Shown here piece by piece: positions 55,258 to 64,000 of a DNA stretch of 64,000 nucleotides; position 1 is the first letter of the stretch, and every line of letters starts with the position of its first letter. The translations under genes were made by a program, and so were the position numbers. Source of the stretch: Desulfomicrobium escambiense DSM 10707. GTDB lineage: Bacteria > Desulfobacterota > Desulfovibrionia > Desulfovibrionales > Desulfomicrobiaceae. The notes beneath the pieces are model-generated. The model saw only the letters and a program-made list of their open reading frames with translations, was not told where the DNA came from and made no database searches. The DNA lies in contig NZ_AUAR01000006.1 of assembly GCF_000428825.1 (NCBI RefSeq), positions 62,001 through 126,000 on the forward strand. The letters run 5' to 3'.

Positions 55258-55764
55258 CTATTCCACCGGGGGAGTGAAGACGCGGGTGGCCATGTCGCGG
55301 TCCATCATGAACAGCCCCCCGCCGTTAGAGCCGACCATGCGCAGCTTCTGCACGACCTCGTTCACGCTGTCCTCCTCCTCGACCTGCTCCGCCACGAACC
55401 AGTTCAGGAAGTTGGCCGAGGCGTGATCCTTCTCCTTGATGGCCAGGTTCATGAGGTCGTTGATGCGGCCGGTGATGTAGGCCTCGTGCTGCTGTGCCGC
55501 CTCCATGGCCGCCAGGGGGCTCTCCCACTCGAACTGGGGCTTGTCGATGGCGCCGAGCGTCACGCGCCCGCCGCGCTCCGCGACGTACCTGAAGAACTTC
55601 ATGGCGTGGAACGACTCCTCCTGGTTCTGGACGGTCATCCAGTTGGCGAAGCCGCTCAGGTTCTTGTCCTGGAAGTAGGCCACCATGGCCAGGTAGAGGT
55701 AGGCGGAGAACATTTCCGCGTTGATCTGATCGTTCAGGGCTTTTTCCATCTTGGGACTGAGCAT
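55258..55764 (-). CDS. ftnA: Ferritin (non-haem, ferroxidase type)
   Basis: A 168-residue iron-storage ferritin. The ferroxidase ligands line up with E. coli FtnA: E17, E50, H53, E94, Q127 and E130. The beginning MLSPKMEKALNDQINAEMFS and the FANWMTVQNQEESFHAMKFF helix are typical. GGAAGG precedes the ATG. It lies 50 bases after tpx on the same strand, so iron storage and peroxide removal are probably co-expressed. Confidence 0.96.
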   Translation of the reverse strand: MLSPKMEKALNDQINAEMFSAYLYLAMVAYFQDKNLSGFANWMTVQNQEESFHAMKFFRYVAERGGRVTLGAIDKPQFEWESPLAAMEAAQQHEAYITGRINDLMNLAIKEKDHASANFLNWFVAEQVEEEDSVNEVVQKLRMVGSNGGGLFMMDRDMATRVFTPPVE

Positions 55765-55814
55765 GGGTCACCTTCCTCGTAATATGGAGTGTAGTGTGAT
55801 GTGTTGAAGACGAA

Positions 55815-56330
<516 letters not shown>

Positions 56331-56396
56331 TGCTTGCTCCCGTTGGTTGAGCTCCGGTGCGTCCCGCATGGTCCGAGGGGGCTTCCGGGGCCGATT

Positions 56397-56420
56397 GATA
56401 ATAGTTTGCTTTCTAATATC
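56397..56420 (-). promoter_or_regulatory. Candidate operator/-10 region upstream of tpx
   Basis: GATAATAG (56397-56404), eight bases, CTAATATC (56413-56420): 7 of 8 positions are complementary. The minus strand contains TATTAT, a good -10 hexamer, within the left arm. The AT-rich palindrome contrasts with its GC-rich surroundings. A peroxide- or iron-responsive repressor site is possible. Confidence 0.45.
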
Positions 56421-56528
56421 TACGGGCTCATGCGCAAGGGGGGAAAGCCACTTTGTTCGAAATTCGCCGTCCGGACGGGGCGGTTTTCGCGTCTGGCCAA
56501 CGTCCCCGCCCCCTGCTACACCGCCTCC

Positions 56529-57833
56529 ATGCATTCTTCCCGACTGGTTTTCCTCGGGCTGGACGGCCTGCCCTGGTCCCTGGCCGGCACACTGTGCGCC
56601 CAGGGGCTGCTGCCGAACCTCTCGGCCGTCGTCGCCTCGCCGCACTGCAAGGCCATTTCCGCCGAACTGCCCGAACTCTCGCCCGTGAACTGGACCAGCA
56701 TGTTCACCGCAAGCCCCCCGGGCCATCACGGCGTCTTCGGCTTCACGCACATGGACCCGCAGAGCTACGAACTGCGGTTCACGGATTTCACCCATGTGCA
56801 CGGTCCGACCATCTTTGAACGGCTGGCCGAAGCCGGGCTCTTCTCCAAGGTCGTGAACATGCCCAACCTGGCCCCGGTGCGGCCCATGCGGGCCGTGCTT
56901 GTGGCGGGCTTCCCGGCAAGCGCCTTGGAAGGCGCCGTGCATCCCCCGGCCCTGGCGGGCATCCTGGCGGACCACGGCTACACGGTCGAGGCCGACACCG
57001 TGCGCGGGGCCACGGACCCGGCCTTCCTGCTGGAAGAACTTCACCGTACCCTGGCCTGCCGGGAAAAGGCCCTGGAACTCCTGTGGCCGGACATGTCCTG
57101 GGATCTTTTCTTCCTCGTGCTGACGGAAACGGACCGTCTGGGGCATTTCCTCTTCCCGGCCCTGACGGAGCCCTTCCATCCCTGGCGCTCCGAGGCCCTG
57201 CGTTTCATGGCCGCCTGGGACCGGCTCGTCGGGAGGGTGCTTGGCATGTACGAGGCCCTGTCCGGGCCCAAACGCCTCGTGATCATGGCCGACCACGGCT
57301 TCACCTCCCTCGTGCAGGAAGTGGACCTCAACGCCTGGCTCGCGGAGCGGGGACTGCTGCGCCTGTCCCGCCCGCCCGGCAGCGAGTGGGACACCGACGC
57401 CATCGACCCCGGCGCCAGGGCCTTCGCCCTTGACCCGGGGCGCATCTACCTGCACACGAAGGGTCGATTCGCCCGCGGCACGCTGACACGCGCCGAGGCC
57501 GAGCGGCTCGTGCCGGAACTCATGCGGGCCCTGTCCGGGCTGACCTGGCACGGGCGCAGGGTCGTCCGCAGCGTCCTGCGCGGGTCAGACCTCTACCACG
57601 GCCCCCAGGCCCACCTGGCCCCGGACCTGATCCTGGTTCCCGAGGCCGGTTTCGACCTCAAGGGCAAATTCGGCAGGCCGGGCGTCTTCGGACACTTTGG
57701 ACGCCAGGGCATGCACACGGCCGACGACGTGTTCTTCTACGACTCCATGGGCGCGGGAGCCCGCACGCCCACCGACGTCGGCCGCCTGATCCTCGAACAT
57801 TACGGCCTCCCCGCCACCATCCTGGAAAACTGA
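56529..57833 (+). CDS. Alkaline-phosphatase-superfamily (type I phosphodiesterase-like) protein
   Basis: A 434-residue predicted nucleotide pyrophosphatase/phosphodiesterase-type protein without a signal peptide. The metal sites read FLGLDGLPWSLAG (first Asp), PVNWTSMFTASPPGHHGVFGF with T as the likely nucleophile position, LTETDRLGHF, IMADHGFTSLV and GRQGMHTADDVFF. The family hydrolyses phosphodiesters or phosphosulfates; the substrate is unknown. ATG 56529 is the only good start; the ribosome site is weak. Five bases separate it from the helicase gene. Confidence 0.85.
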   Translation: MHSSRLVFLGLDGLPWSLAGTLCAQGLLPNLSAVVASPHCKAISAELPELSPVNWTSMFTASPPGHHGVFGFTHMDPQSYELRFTDFTHVHGPTIFERLAEAGLFSKVVNMPNLAPVRPMRAVLVAGFPASALEGAVHPPALAGILADHGYTVEADTVRGATDPAFLLEELHRTLACREKALELLWPDMSWDLFFLVLTETDRLGHFLFPALTEPFHPWRSEALRFMAAWDRLVGRVLGMYEALSGPKRLVIMADHGFTSLVQEVDLNAWLAERGLLRLSRPPGSEWDTDAIDPGARAFALDPGRIYLHTKGRFARGTLTRAEAERLVPELMRALSGLTWHGRRVVRSVLRGSDLYHGPQAHLAPDLILVPEAGFDLKGKFGRPGVFGHFGRQGMHTADDVFFYDSMGAGARTPTDVGRLILEHYGLPATILEN

Positions 57834-57838
57834 GACCC

Positions 57839-60013
57839 ATGCGCATCGACTACGAAAACGATCTCAACCCGGCCCAGTACGAGGCCGCCACCACCCTGGA
57901 CGGACCGGTCCTGGTCATCGCCGGCGCTGGCTCGGGCAAGACCCGCACCGTGGTCTACCGCCTGGCGCGTCTGGTGGAGTCCGGCGTCTCCCCCTTTGAA
58001 ATCCTGCTGCTGACCTTCACCCGCAAGGCCTCGTCGGAAATGCTGCACCGCGCCGAGGCGCTCCTGGGCCACCAGGGTCTGGGCGGCGTTCGCGGCGGCA
58101 CCTTCCACGGCTTCGCCTACTCCCTGCTCAAGCAGTACGCGGGCCTGCTGGGCTTCGAACGCGGCGCCACGGTCATGGACCGCGGCGACGGCGAGGACAT
58201 CCTGGGCCAGGCCAAGGACCGCCTGCGCGTCGGCCGCGGGGACCGCAAGTTTCCCAAGCGGGCCACGATCCTGGGCCTGTACAGCAAGAGCCGCAACAAG
58301 GAGCTGCCCCTGTCCCAAGTCCTGCGCCAGGAGGCGTACCACCTCGGCACCTACGAGGACGACCTGACCCGGCTCATCGAGGAGTACGAGCGCATCAAGG
58401 CCGAATGCGGCCTGCTGGACTACGACGACCTGCTCTTCCTGCTGGAACGGCTGCTCAACGACCACCAGCACGTGCGCGAGGCCGTGACCTCGTCCATCTC
58501 GCACATCATGGTCGACGAGTACCAGGACACCAATCTGGTCCAGGCCCGGCTGGTGCGCCTGCTGACCAAGCCGGGGGACGAGCGGCCCAACGTCATGGCC
58601 GTGGGCGACGACGCCCAGTCCATCTACGCCTTCCGCGGCGCCAACGTGAAGAACATCCTGGACTTCCCGAAGACATTTCCCGGCGCCAGGGTCGTCAAGC
58701 TGGAGCAGAACTACCGCTCCACCCAGCCCATCCTGGAACTGACCAACGCCATCCTCGACGGCTTCCGCGAAAAGTTCTGCAAGCGCCTCTTTTCCGAGCG
58801 CACGGACTCGCGTCTGCCCGAGCACGTCCTGCCCTTCTCGGACCGCAGCCAGGCCCGCCTGGTCACGGCCAAGATCGCCGAACTGGCCCGCACCCACCCA
58901 CTGGACCAGATCGCCGTGCTCTTCCGGGCGGGGTATCAATCATACCACGTCGAAGTGGAACTGAACAAGATCGCCCTGCCCTTCCGCAAGTACGGCGGCA
59001 TCAAGTTCTCCGAGGCGGCGCACATCAAGGACGTGCTGGCCTGCCTGCGCCTGGGGCTGAACGCCTCGGACCTGCCGGCCTGGCAGCGGGTGCTTGGCAA
59101 CGTGCCGGGCATCGGGCCCAAGAGCGCCCAGAAGATCCACCATGCGGCCATGATCAACGACCAGGCGTTCCTCAAGGCCCAGCGGACCAAGAAGCCGGAA
59201 CTGGACGAACTCCTGCGCGTGCTGGACACCCTGCGCACCCAGGTCATGCGCCCCTCCACGGCCATCACCTTCGTGCTCGACTACTACCTGCCCGTCATGA
59301 AGGAACGGTTCCCCGACGACTACCCGCGCCGCGAGGCGGGCCTGGAGGAACTGACCCAGATCGCGCTGGGCTACGACGACATCCCCTCCTTCCTGGGAGA
59401 CCTGAGCCTGGACAGCCCCGACGCCGAGGAGGCCCGCGGCCAAGCCGTGACCCTGTCCACAGTGCACTCGGCCAAGGGGCTGGAGTGGGACGCCGTGCTG
59501 GTCATCGACCTGGTCGAGGACCGCTTTCCCTCGCGTCACGCCATGAACGACAACGACGACTTCGAGGAGGAGCGGCGCCTCTTGTACGTGGCCTGCACCC
59601 GGGCCCGCGACAGCCTGACCCTCTTCTCCCCCGAGACCCTCTACAGCCGGGAACTCGCGGCCACCACACCGGCCCGGATCAGCCCCTTCCTGCAGGACAT
59701 CCCCGCGCATCTGCTGTCCCGCTACCGGGAGCAGTTCACGGGCGGCGTCGGGCTGCAGACGACCCCGTCGCCAAGGACGCCCCTCAGACCGCAGACGACC
59801 CCAACGCCCTCGACCTGCGCCGAGGACTTCCCCGGCCAGGAGCCGCCCCGGGCCAGGCCCGAAGGCCACACTCCGGTCCAGGGCACCTACGCCCGGCACA
59901 AGATCTTCGGCCGCGGCAAGGTCGTGCAGCGGGTGGAGCCCAACAAGTACAAGATCAACTTCCCCGGCTTCGGGCTCAAGCTCATCATCGAGGACTTCGT
60001 GGAACTGGAATGA
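57839..60013 (+). CDS. UvrD/PcrA-family ATP-dependent 3'-5' DNA helicase
   Basis: A 724-residue superfamily 1 helicase. Motifs are Q (LNPAQYEAA), I/Walker A (AGAGSGKT at 29-35), Ia (LTFTRKASSEM), II (VDEYQDTN near 225), III (VGDDAQSIYAFRGA), IV (EQNYRSTQPIL), V (TLSTVHSAKGLEWDAV) and VI (EERRLLYVACTRARD). A low-complexity Pro/Thr-rich linker near 640-680 leads to a C-terminal Tudor-like UvrD tail (YARHKIFGRGKVVQRVEPNKYKINFPG, read as HKIFGRGKVVQRVEPNKYK). It acts in repair or replication restart; Rep, UvrD or PcrA cannot be separated here. Confidence 0.93.
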   Translation: MRIDYENDLNPAQYEAATTLDGPVLVIAGAGSGKTRTVVYRLARLVESGVSPFEILLLTFTRKASSEMLHRAEALLGHQGLGGVRGGTFHGFAYSLLKQYAGLLGFERGATVMDRGDGEDILGQAKDRLRVGRGDRKFPKRATILGLYSKSRNKELPLSQVLRQEAYHLGTYEDDLTRLIEEYERIKAECGLLDYDDLLFLLERLLNDHQHVREAVTSSISHIMVDEYQDTNLVQARLVRLLTKPGDERPNVMAVGDDAQSIYAFRGANVKNILDFPKTFPGARVVKLEQNYRSTQPILELTNAILDGFREKFCKRLFSERTDSRLPEHVLPFSDRSQARLVTAKIAELARTHPLDQIAVLFRAGYQSYHVEVELNKIALPFRKYGGIKFSEAAHIKDVLACLRLGLNASDLPAWQRVLGNVPGIGPKSAQKIHHAAMINDQAFLKAQRTKKPELDELLRVLDTLRTQVMRPSTAITFVLDYYLPVMKERFPDDYPRREAGLEELTQIALGYDDIPSFLGDLSLDSPDAEEARGQAVTLSTVHSAKGLEWDAVLVIDLVEDRFPSRHAMNDNDDFEEERRLLYVACTRARDSLTLFSPETLYSRELAATTPARISPFLQDIPAHLLSRYREQFTGGVGLQTTPSPRTPLRPQTTPTPSTCAEDFPGQEPPRARPEGHTPVQGTYARHKIFGRGKVVQRVEPNKYKINFPGFGLKLIIEDFVELE

Positions 60014-60074
60014 CGAAACGGGACGTCGGCCAGGCCGACGCCCCGTTTCCGGCGGTCCGAAGGATTCTCCCCGT

Positions 60075-62195
60075 TCAGCAGACCATGGCCTTGACGTGGT
60101 CGAACAGGGCGTCGTCCTCGACCTTCTCGCCGAGCCGCTGAAAAATATCCTTCAGGGCCTGGCATTCCGTGGCGAAGATGTTCTCGTCCCCGATGCGCTC
60201 GTAGAGGCTCGTGGCCCGCATGACGTCCAGAACCTGCCGCTTGAGGCCCGAGAACACGGGCTCCACGCCCGCCTCCCTGAGCTGCCCCACCAGGCTTTGC
60301 AGCATCTCCTCGCCCGAAGAGTCCAGGAAATTGATGGCGTCCCCGACGACCAGCAGGTACTTGGCCTCGCGGTGGTCGGCCACGGCCTTGAGCACCGCGT
60401 CCTCGAAATGCGCCACGTTGGCGAAATAGAGGGAGCCGTCGAAGCGCAGGACCGTGACCCTGTGTGACGTGGCCAGGCCGGGATGGACGTGCACGTCGCG
60501 CAGGGTGCCGTCGGCGTAGCGCCCGAGGATGGCCACGCGCGGGGACATGGTCCGGTACAGGTAGAGACAGACGGACAGGACCGCGCCGACAATGACGCCC
60601 CGGTCCAGGTGCGGCGCGGCCAGGAGGGTCACGACGAAGGTCACGGCCGCGACCGCGCCGTCCCCGCGGTTGGCCCGCCAGGTGTGGACGAAGGCGTGGG
60701 GGGTCAGCAGGCCGACGACGGCCAGGATGATGATCACGGCCAGTACGGCCTTGGGCAGATGGTAGAGCCAGGGCGTAAAGAAGAGCAGGGTCACGGCCAC
60801 GAACAGGCCGTTGAAGACCATGGCCAGTCCGGTCCTGGCCCCGGCCTGGAGGTTGATGGCCGATCCCGTGAAGGAGCCGCAGGCCGGATAGGCCTGGAAG
60901 AACGAACCGCCGATGTTGGCCAGGCCCTGCCCGATGAGCTCCTGGTTGGGGTCGATGTGCTGCCTGGCCTTGCTGGCCATGGCCTTGGCCATGGAGATGG
61001 ACTCCATGAAGGCCACCAGGGCGATGATCAGGGCCGCGGACAGGAGCTGCAGCGCCGCGTCGAGATTCATGGCCGGGAACTGCAGGGACGGCAGTCCCGC
61101 CGGTACCGCGCCGACCACCTCGCCGCCGCCGGCGAGCTTCATGACGCCGCCGTCGATGGCCTTGATGTGCCAGGCCCGTCCGTCGGGCACCACGTCGCCG
61201 GGCACCTCCCCCTCCTCATACAGCGGCCCCGAGTCCATGCCTTCGGGACGCACGAAACGCAGCTGACGCACGCCGCGCAGCAGTTCGTTGTGCCGCCGCT
61301 CCAGGGAGCGCATATCCAGCCTGGCCAGTTCGACCTGATGCCGCAGGCCGGCCGCGGCCCAGACCTGCCCGTCCTTGTCCGCCTGACGCTTGCGGGCGGA
61401 GGTGTCGGCGATGAGCGCGGCCACCTCCTTCATGCGTCCGCTCGTCGCCTCATATTCGGCGACCAGTCCGCGGGCCTGGGGCGTGACGATATCCTCCAGG
61501 ACGGCGCCGCTCTTCTTGTCGTACCCGACCACGGCACTGACCAGCGTGGCAATAACCACGGCCACGAGGACGCCGGCCTTGGACAGGGCGGGAACCCTCT
61601 TCAGCCCGAGAAGCAGGGTCAGGCCCAGCAGAGCCATGCCCAGGGTGGGCAGATGCGTGTGGGAGACGAGCCGCAGCATCTCCCAGATATCCTTCAGGAA
61701 AAAGTCGCTGCGCCCCTTGGGGATGCCCAGGATCAGATCCAGCTGGGACAGGCCGATGATAATGGCCGCGGCGTTCATGAACCCGAGGATCACGGGGTGG
61801 GACACGAAATTGACGATGGTCCCGAGCTTGAGCACGCCCAGCAGCAGCTGGATGAGGCCCACGAGGAAGGTCAGCAGCAGGGCCAGGCCGATGTATTCCG
61901 GGGTGTTGGACACGGCCAGGGGCGTGATCGCGGCGGCCGTCATGAGGGAGACGATGGCCACGGGACCCGTTGCGAGCTGCCGGGACGACCCCCACAGGGC
62001 GCCGACGATGGCCGGCACGAAGGCCGTGTAGAGCCCGAAGTAGAGAGGCAGACCCGAGAGCTGGGCATAGGCCATGGCCTTGGGCACCAGGATCAGGGCC
62101 CCGGTGATGCCGGCCATGAGGTCGGCCCGCACCGTCAGCATGGACAGGGGAAACCACGCCAGAAAGGGAAAGAAGCGCAAAAGCCTGATCGACAT
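60075..62195 (-). CDS. SulP-family anion permease with STAS domain and a hydrophilic insertion
   Basis: A 706-residue SulP transporter. The N-terminal membrane domain (FPLSMLTVRADLMAGITGAL, ILVPKAMAYAQLSGLPLYFG) and second half (VAFMESISMAKAMASKARQ, GSFFQAYPACGSFTGSAIN) are complete, and a C-terminal STAS domain (TVLRFDGSLYFANVAHFED, LVVGDAINFLDSSGEEML) follows. Between residues about 225 and 360 there is a 135-residue hydrophilic, helix-prone insertion where most SulP proteins have a short loop before VGAVPAGLPSL. The family moves sulfate, bicarbonate or other anions. ATG 62195 follows AAGGAA; the alternative at 62222 lacks a ribosome site. It is 73 bases after the Usp gene. Confidence 0.92.
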   Translation of the reverse strand: MSIRLLRFFPFLAWFPLSMLTVRADLMAGITGALILVPKAMAYAQLSGLPLYFGLYTAFVPAIVGALWGSSRQLATGPVAIVSLMTAAAITPLAVSNTPEYIGLALLLTFLVGLIQLLLGVLKLGTIVNFVSHPVILGFMNAAAIIIGLSQLDLILGIPKGRSDFFLKDIWEMLRLVSHTHLPTLGMALLGLTLLLGLKRVPALSKAGVLVAVVIATLVSAVVGYDKKSGAVLEDIVTPQARGLVAEYEATSGRMKEVAALIADTSARKRQADKDGQVWAAAGLRHQVELARLDMRSLERRHNELLRGVRQLRFVRPEGMDSGPLYEEGEVPGDVVPDGRAWHIKAIDGGVMKLAGGGEVVGAVPAGLPSLQFPAMNLDAALQLLSAALIIALVAFMESISMAKAMASKARQHIDPNQELIGQGLANIGGSFFQAYPACGSFTGSAINLQAGARTGLAMVFNGLFVAVTLLFFTPWLYHLPKAVLAVIIILAVVGLLTPHAFVHTWRANRGDGAVAAVTFVVTLLAAPHLDRGVIVGAVLSVCLYLYRTMSPRVAILGRYADGTLRDVHVHPGLATSHRVTVLRFDGSLYFANVAHFEDAVLKAVADHREAKYLLVVGDAINFLDSSGEEMLQSLVGQLREAGVEPVFSGLKRQVLDVMRATSLYERIGDENIFATECQALKDIFQRLGEKVEDDALFDHVKAMVC

Positions 62196-62268
62196 GAGAC
62201 CGTTCCTTGCCCGAAAATTCATGAAAGAAGGATACCGCAGACTGTTCCCGGCACCGCCGCAAACGCCC

Positions 62269-63120
62269 TCAAGCAGTGACCACCAGCACGGCGCAGTGCG
62301 CCCAGCCGCAGACCTCCTTGGTCACGCGGCCCGTGAACATCCTCGGCAGCCGACTGCCGTTGACCCCGCCGATCATGATCATGTCCACCCCGCGCTCCTC
62401 GGCGGCCCGGACGATGACGTTCGAGGGGTGCCCGACGTCGGCCACGGCTTCGAACTGCAGGTGCGGCCACTTCTCCCGGCCCCGCGCGCAGACGTCCTCG
62501 ACCATCTTGCGGGCCGCGCCGAGGCCGCTCTCGCGTCTGGCCACGGCCACGAAGGTCAGACGCTGCAGGGTCACGCAGCACATCCCCAGGCTCAGGGCCT
62601 CCTCCACGGCCAGCCGGCTGCTCGGCGAATCCTCCACGGCCACGAGGACATGCGTCCCGGTCAGCAGGGAATCCTTGGGCAACACGAGGACCATGGGGAA
62701 ACCCAGGCCGATGACCTTGGAGGTCATGCTACCGACCATGAGGTACAGCCGGCCGGCGCGGCCGTGGCGGCCCATAAGGATGACGTCCACCCCGCGCATG
62801 CGCGCCTGTTCGACGATGGCGTGCTCCGGAACCGACGACCCGACGACCACGGTCTCGCACTCCACCCCGCTGTCCCTGGCCATTCTGCGGACTCCCTCCA
62901 TGTAGGGCGCGATCTCCTGCTGCCTGCGCGTAACCTTGGAATTGGCGGACTTCAGGGACTCCGTATCGATCCTGACGACATGCAGCACGACGACCCTGGC
63001 CTGGCAGGCCTGCCCGAAAAAGACGGCCTCCTGGACGGCGCCGTCGCTGTAGTTCGAGCCGTCCGTGGCCAGCAGCAGGGTTTTGGCCTCGCCAAGGAGA
63101 CTGGTGGAGAAGCGGTTCAT
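62269..63120 (-). CDS. Tandem universal stress protein (two Usp domains)
   Basis: A 283-residue protein with two Usp folds. The first ends with the ATP-binding motif region GRHGRAGRLYLMVGSMTSKVIG (read as MGRHGRAGRLYLMVGSMTSK); the second has MIGGVNGSRLPRMFTGRVTKEV, a looser match. Beginning LLLATDGSNYSDGAVQEAV is typical. It lies upstream of the SulP gene on the same strand with a 73-base gap, suggesting co-expression with anion transport. The ligand is probably ATP for domain 1. Confidence 0.92.
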   Translation of the reverse strand: MNRFSTSLLGEAKTLLLATDGSNYSDGAVQEAVFFGQACQARVVVLHVVRIDTESLKSANSKVTRRQQEIAPYMEGVRRMARDSGVECETVVVGSSVPEHAIVEQARMRGVDVILMGRHGRAGRLYLMVGSMTSKVIGLGFPMVLVLPKDSLLTGTHVLVAVEDSPSSRLAVEEALSLGMCCVTLQRLTFVAVARRESGLGAARKMVEDVCARGREKWPHLQFEAVADVGHPSNVIVRAAEERGVDMIMIGGVNGSRLPRMFTGRVTKEVCGWAHCAVLVVTA

Positions 63121-63306
63121 GCGCGCTCCGGGTTGCGGTTAGGTCTTGTCAAGACGCTACCACCCGCGATGCCCCAATACAAGCGTCGTTCGGAAATGCA
63201 CGACGCCCTGCGCCGGCCCATCCGGAAATAAGCCAGGTGTTTGACTGGCCGTTACACGGACGGTAGGTTCAGACTGACCAGCGAAAACATCCACCAAGGA
63301 CCGTAC

Positions 63307-64000
63307 ATGAACCCCAGCATCGTCGGCATCGTCCACTCCCACCTGCGCACCCGCGAGGAATGTCCCAAACACGGGGACACGGCCCTGCTCCCGGTCTGGA
63401 TCGAGATCATGCCCGAATTCGAACCGGCGGCCACGGACCTCCAGATCGGCGACGCCGTCGTCGTGCTGACCTGGATGCACCAGGGCGACCGCTCCGTGCT
63501 GCGCTGCCACCCCCGGGGCAACCGCGACCTGCCCATGCGCGGCATCTTCTCCACCCGCTCCCCGGACCGGCCCACGCCCATCGGCCTGCACAACGTGCGC
63601 ATCACCGGGCGCGAAGGTCTGCGCATGCAGGTCCATCCCCTGGAAGTCATCGACGGCACGCCCGTCATCGACATCAAGCCGGACAATTCCGCGGCCCCCG
63701 GCCGGGAGGAATTTCCGTCCCTGGTCAACCCGGACACCGGACGGGCCATCATCGAGGCGGGCCGCGACGGCTGGCTGCGCGGGCTCTTCGCCGGGTTCAA
63801 CGGCAACATCAGCGTGCGTCAGGGTTCCCGGGTGGTCATCACCGCCACGGGCAGCGCCAAGGGCCACCTTTCGCCCCGGGACTTGGCCGTGGTCGATCTT
63901 GAGAGCGGCGACGCCCTGTCGTCGGCGCAGGCCTCTTCGGAGCTGTCCGTGCACCTGGAAATCTACCGCAACCAGCCGGCGGCCCAGGCCATCGTGCATA
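63307..64000 (+). CDS. TrmO-like (UPF0066) - class II aldolase/adducin fusion, 3' end outside window
   Basis: The frame is open from ATG 63307 (AAGGA at 63296-63300) to the window end, 231 codons. Residues 1 to about 125 are a TrmO/UPF0066 domain, with FSTRSPDRPTPIGLHNVRI (residues about 80-98) and the ending DGTPVIDIKP; TrmO methylates N6-threonylcarbamoyladenosine 37 of tRNA. From about 138 the chain becomes a class II aldolase/adducin domain: GWLRGLFAGFNGNISVR, VVITATGSAKGHLSPRDLAV, and ASSELSVHLEIYRNQPAAQAIVH, which holds the catalytic Glu and the first metal-binding His. No stop or frame change is seen between the two. The combination is unusual and its function unknown. Confidence 0.88.
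   Translation, partial: MNPSIVGIVHSHLRTREECPKHGDTALLPVWIEIMPEFEPAATDLQIGDAVVVLTWMHQGDRSVLRCHPRGNRDLPMRGIFSTRSPDRPTPIGLHNVRITGREGLRMQVHPLEVIDGTPVIDIKPDNSAAPGREEFPSLVNPDTGRAIIEAGRDGWLRGLFAGFNGNISVRQGSRVVITATGSAKGHLSPRDLAVVDLESGDALSSAQASSELSVHLEIYRNQPAAQAIVH

Noticed and set aside
60483-62279. Open frame opposite the SulP gene
   Set aside because: Shadow frame; composition is repetitive and the SulP domains on the minus strand explain the region.
63141-63160. TTGACA-containing palindrome (GTCTTGTCAAGAC) as the promoter of the Usp gene
   Set aside because: No -10 element at a suitable distance before the start at 63120; kept only as an unexplained short palindrome.

Overview
The window is a 64 kb piece of a GC-rich bacterial chromosome with dense, strongly directional gene packing and many 1-4 base stop/start overlaps. 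The mixture of genes points to a deltaproteobacterial sulfate-reducer lineage (Desulfovibrionales, for example Desulfovibrio or Desulfomicrobium). The main clues are the run infB-DUF503-rbfA-DHH phosphoesterase-truB-rpsO-pnp, the run rpsU-yqeY-mutS2-dnaG-rpoD, an ADP-forming acyl-CoA synthetase next to a DRTGG protein, a CobA-HemD fusion, a TRAP dicarboxylate transporter and a SulP permease. The genus is an inference; no 16S or other marker is present.

Layout. 1-5.9 kb (+): translation and RNA-decay operon from the infB 3' end to pnp, with a long hairpin in the pnp leader. 6.1-10.6 kb: a Gate-type membrane protein and a VanZ-like protein (-), divergent from lpxB and a sigma-54 activator with a degenerate receiver (+), then a small exported protein. 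10.6-12.5 kb: citramalate synthase preceded by a complete isoleucine-type attenuator (leader peptide, antiterminator, terminator). 12.5-16.8 kb: repeats, a DRTGG/BioD-like protein and an ADP-forming acyl-CoA synthetase (-), and rnc (+). 16.9-22.9 kb: flagellar block with fliC, flaG, flgE, flgD and fliK. 23.3-28.3 kb (-): a tightly overlapped five-gene lipid-modification cassette (DUF2177, DUF1295, FAD oxidoreductase, a DUF1365-cyclopropane synthase fusion, DUF2878). 28.4-34.4 kb: a Cys-rich small protein (-), then a CitA/DcuS-type two-component pair and a DctPQM TRAP transporter (+). 34.4-40.5 kb (-): valS, cobA-hemD fusion, purN, AMMECR1 protein and cyclophilin, with a terminator-like hairpin in the valS leader. 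40.6-41.9 kb (+): BPL_N-like protein. 41.9-52.9 kb (-): macromolecular-synthesis operon rpsU-yqeY-mutS2-dnaG-rpoD, then a nuclease, trkA, trkH, a small protein and an HD phosphohydrolase. 53-56.3 kb (-): small membrane protein, HU, rsmA, DUF2062, ferritin and Tpx. 56.5-60 kb (+): an alkaline-phosphatase-superfamily protein and a UvrD-like helicase. 60-63.1 kb (-): a SulP permease with an unusual hydrophilic insertion, and a tandem universal stress protein. 63.3 kb to the end (+): the start of a TrmO-like/class II aldolase fusion, cut by the window.

The most notable items are the TrmO-aldolase fusion, the isoleucine attenuator ahead of cimA, the DUF1365-CFA fusion inside the lipid cassette, the coiled-coil-like insertion in SulP, the valS leader hairpin and several structured leaders. 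No rRNA, tRNA, CRISPR array, insertion sequence or prophage was seen.
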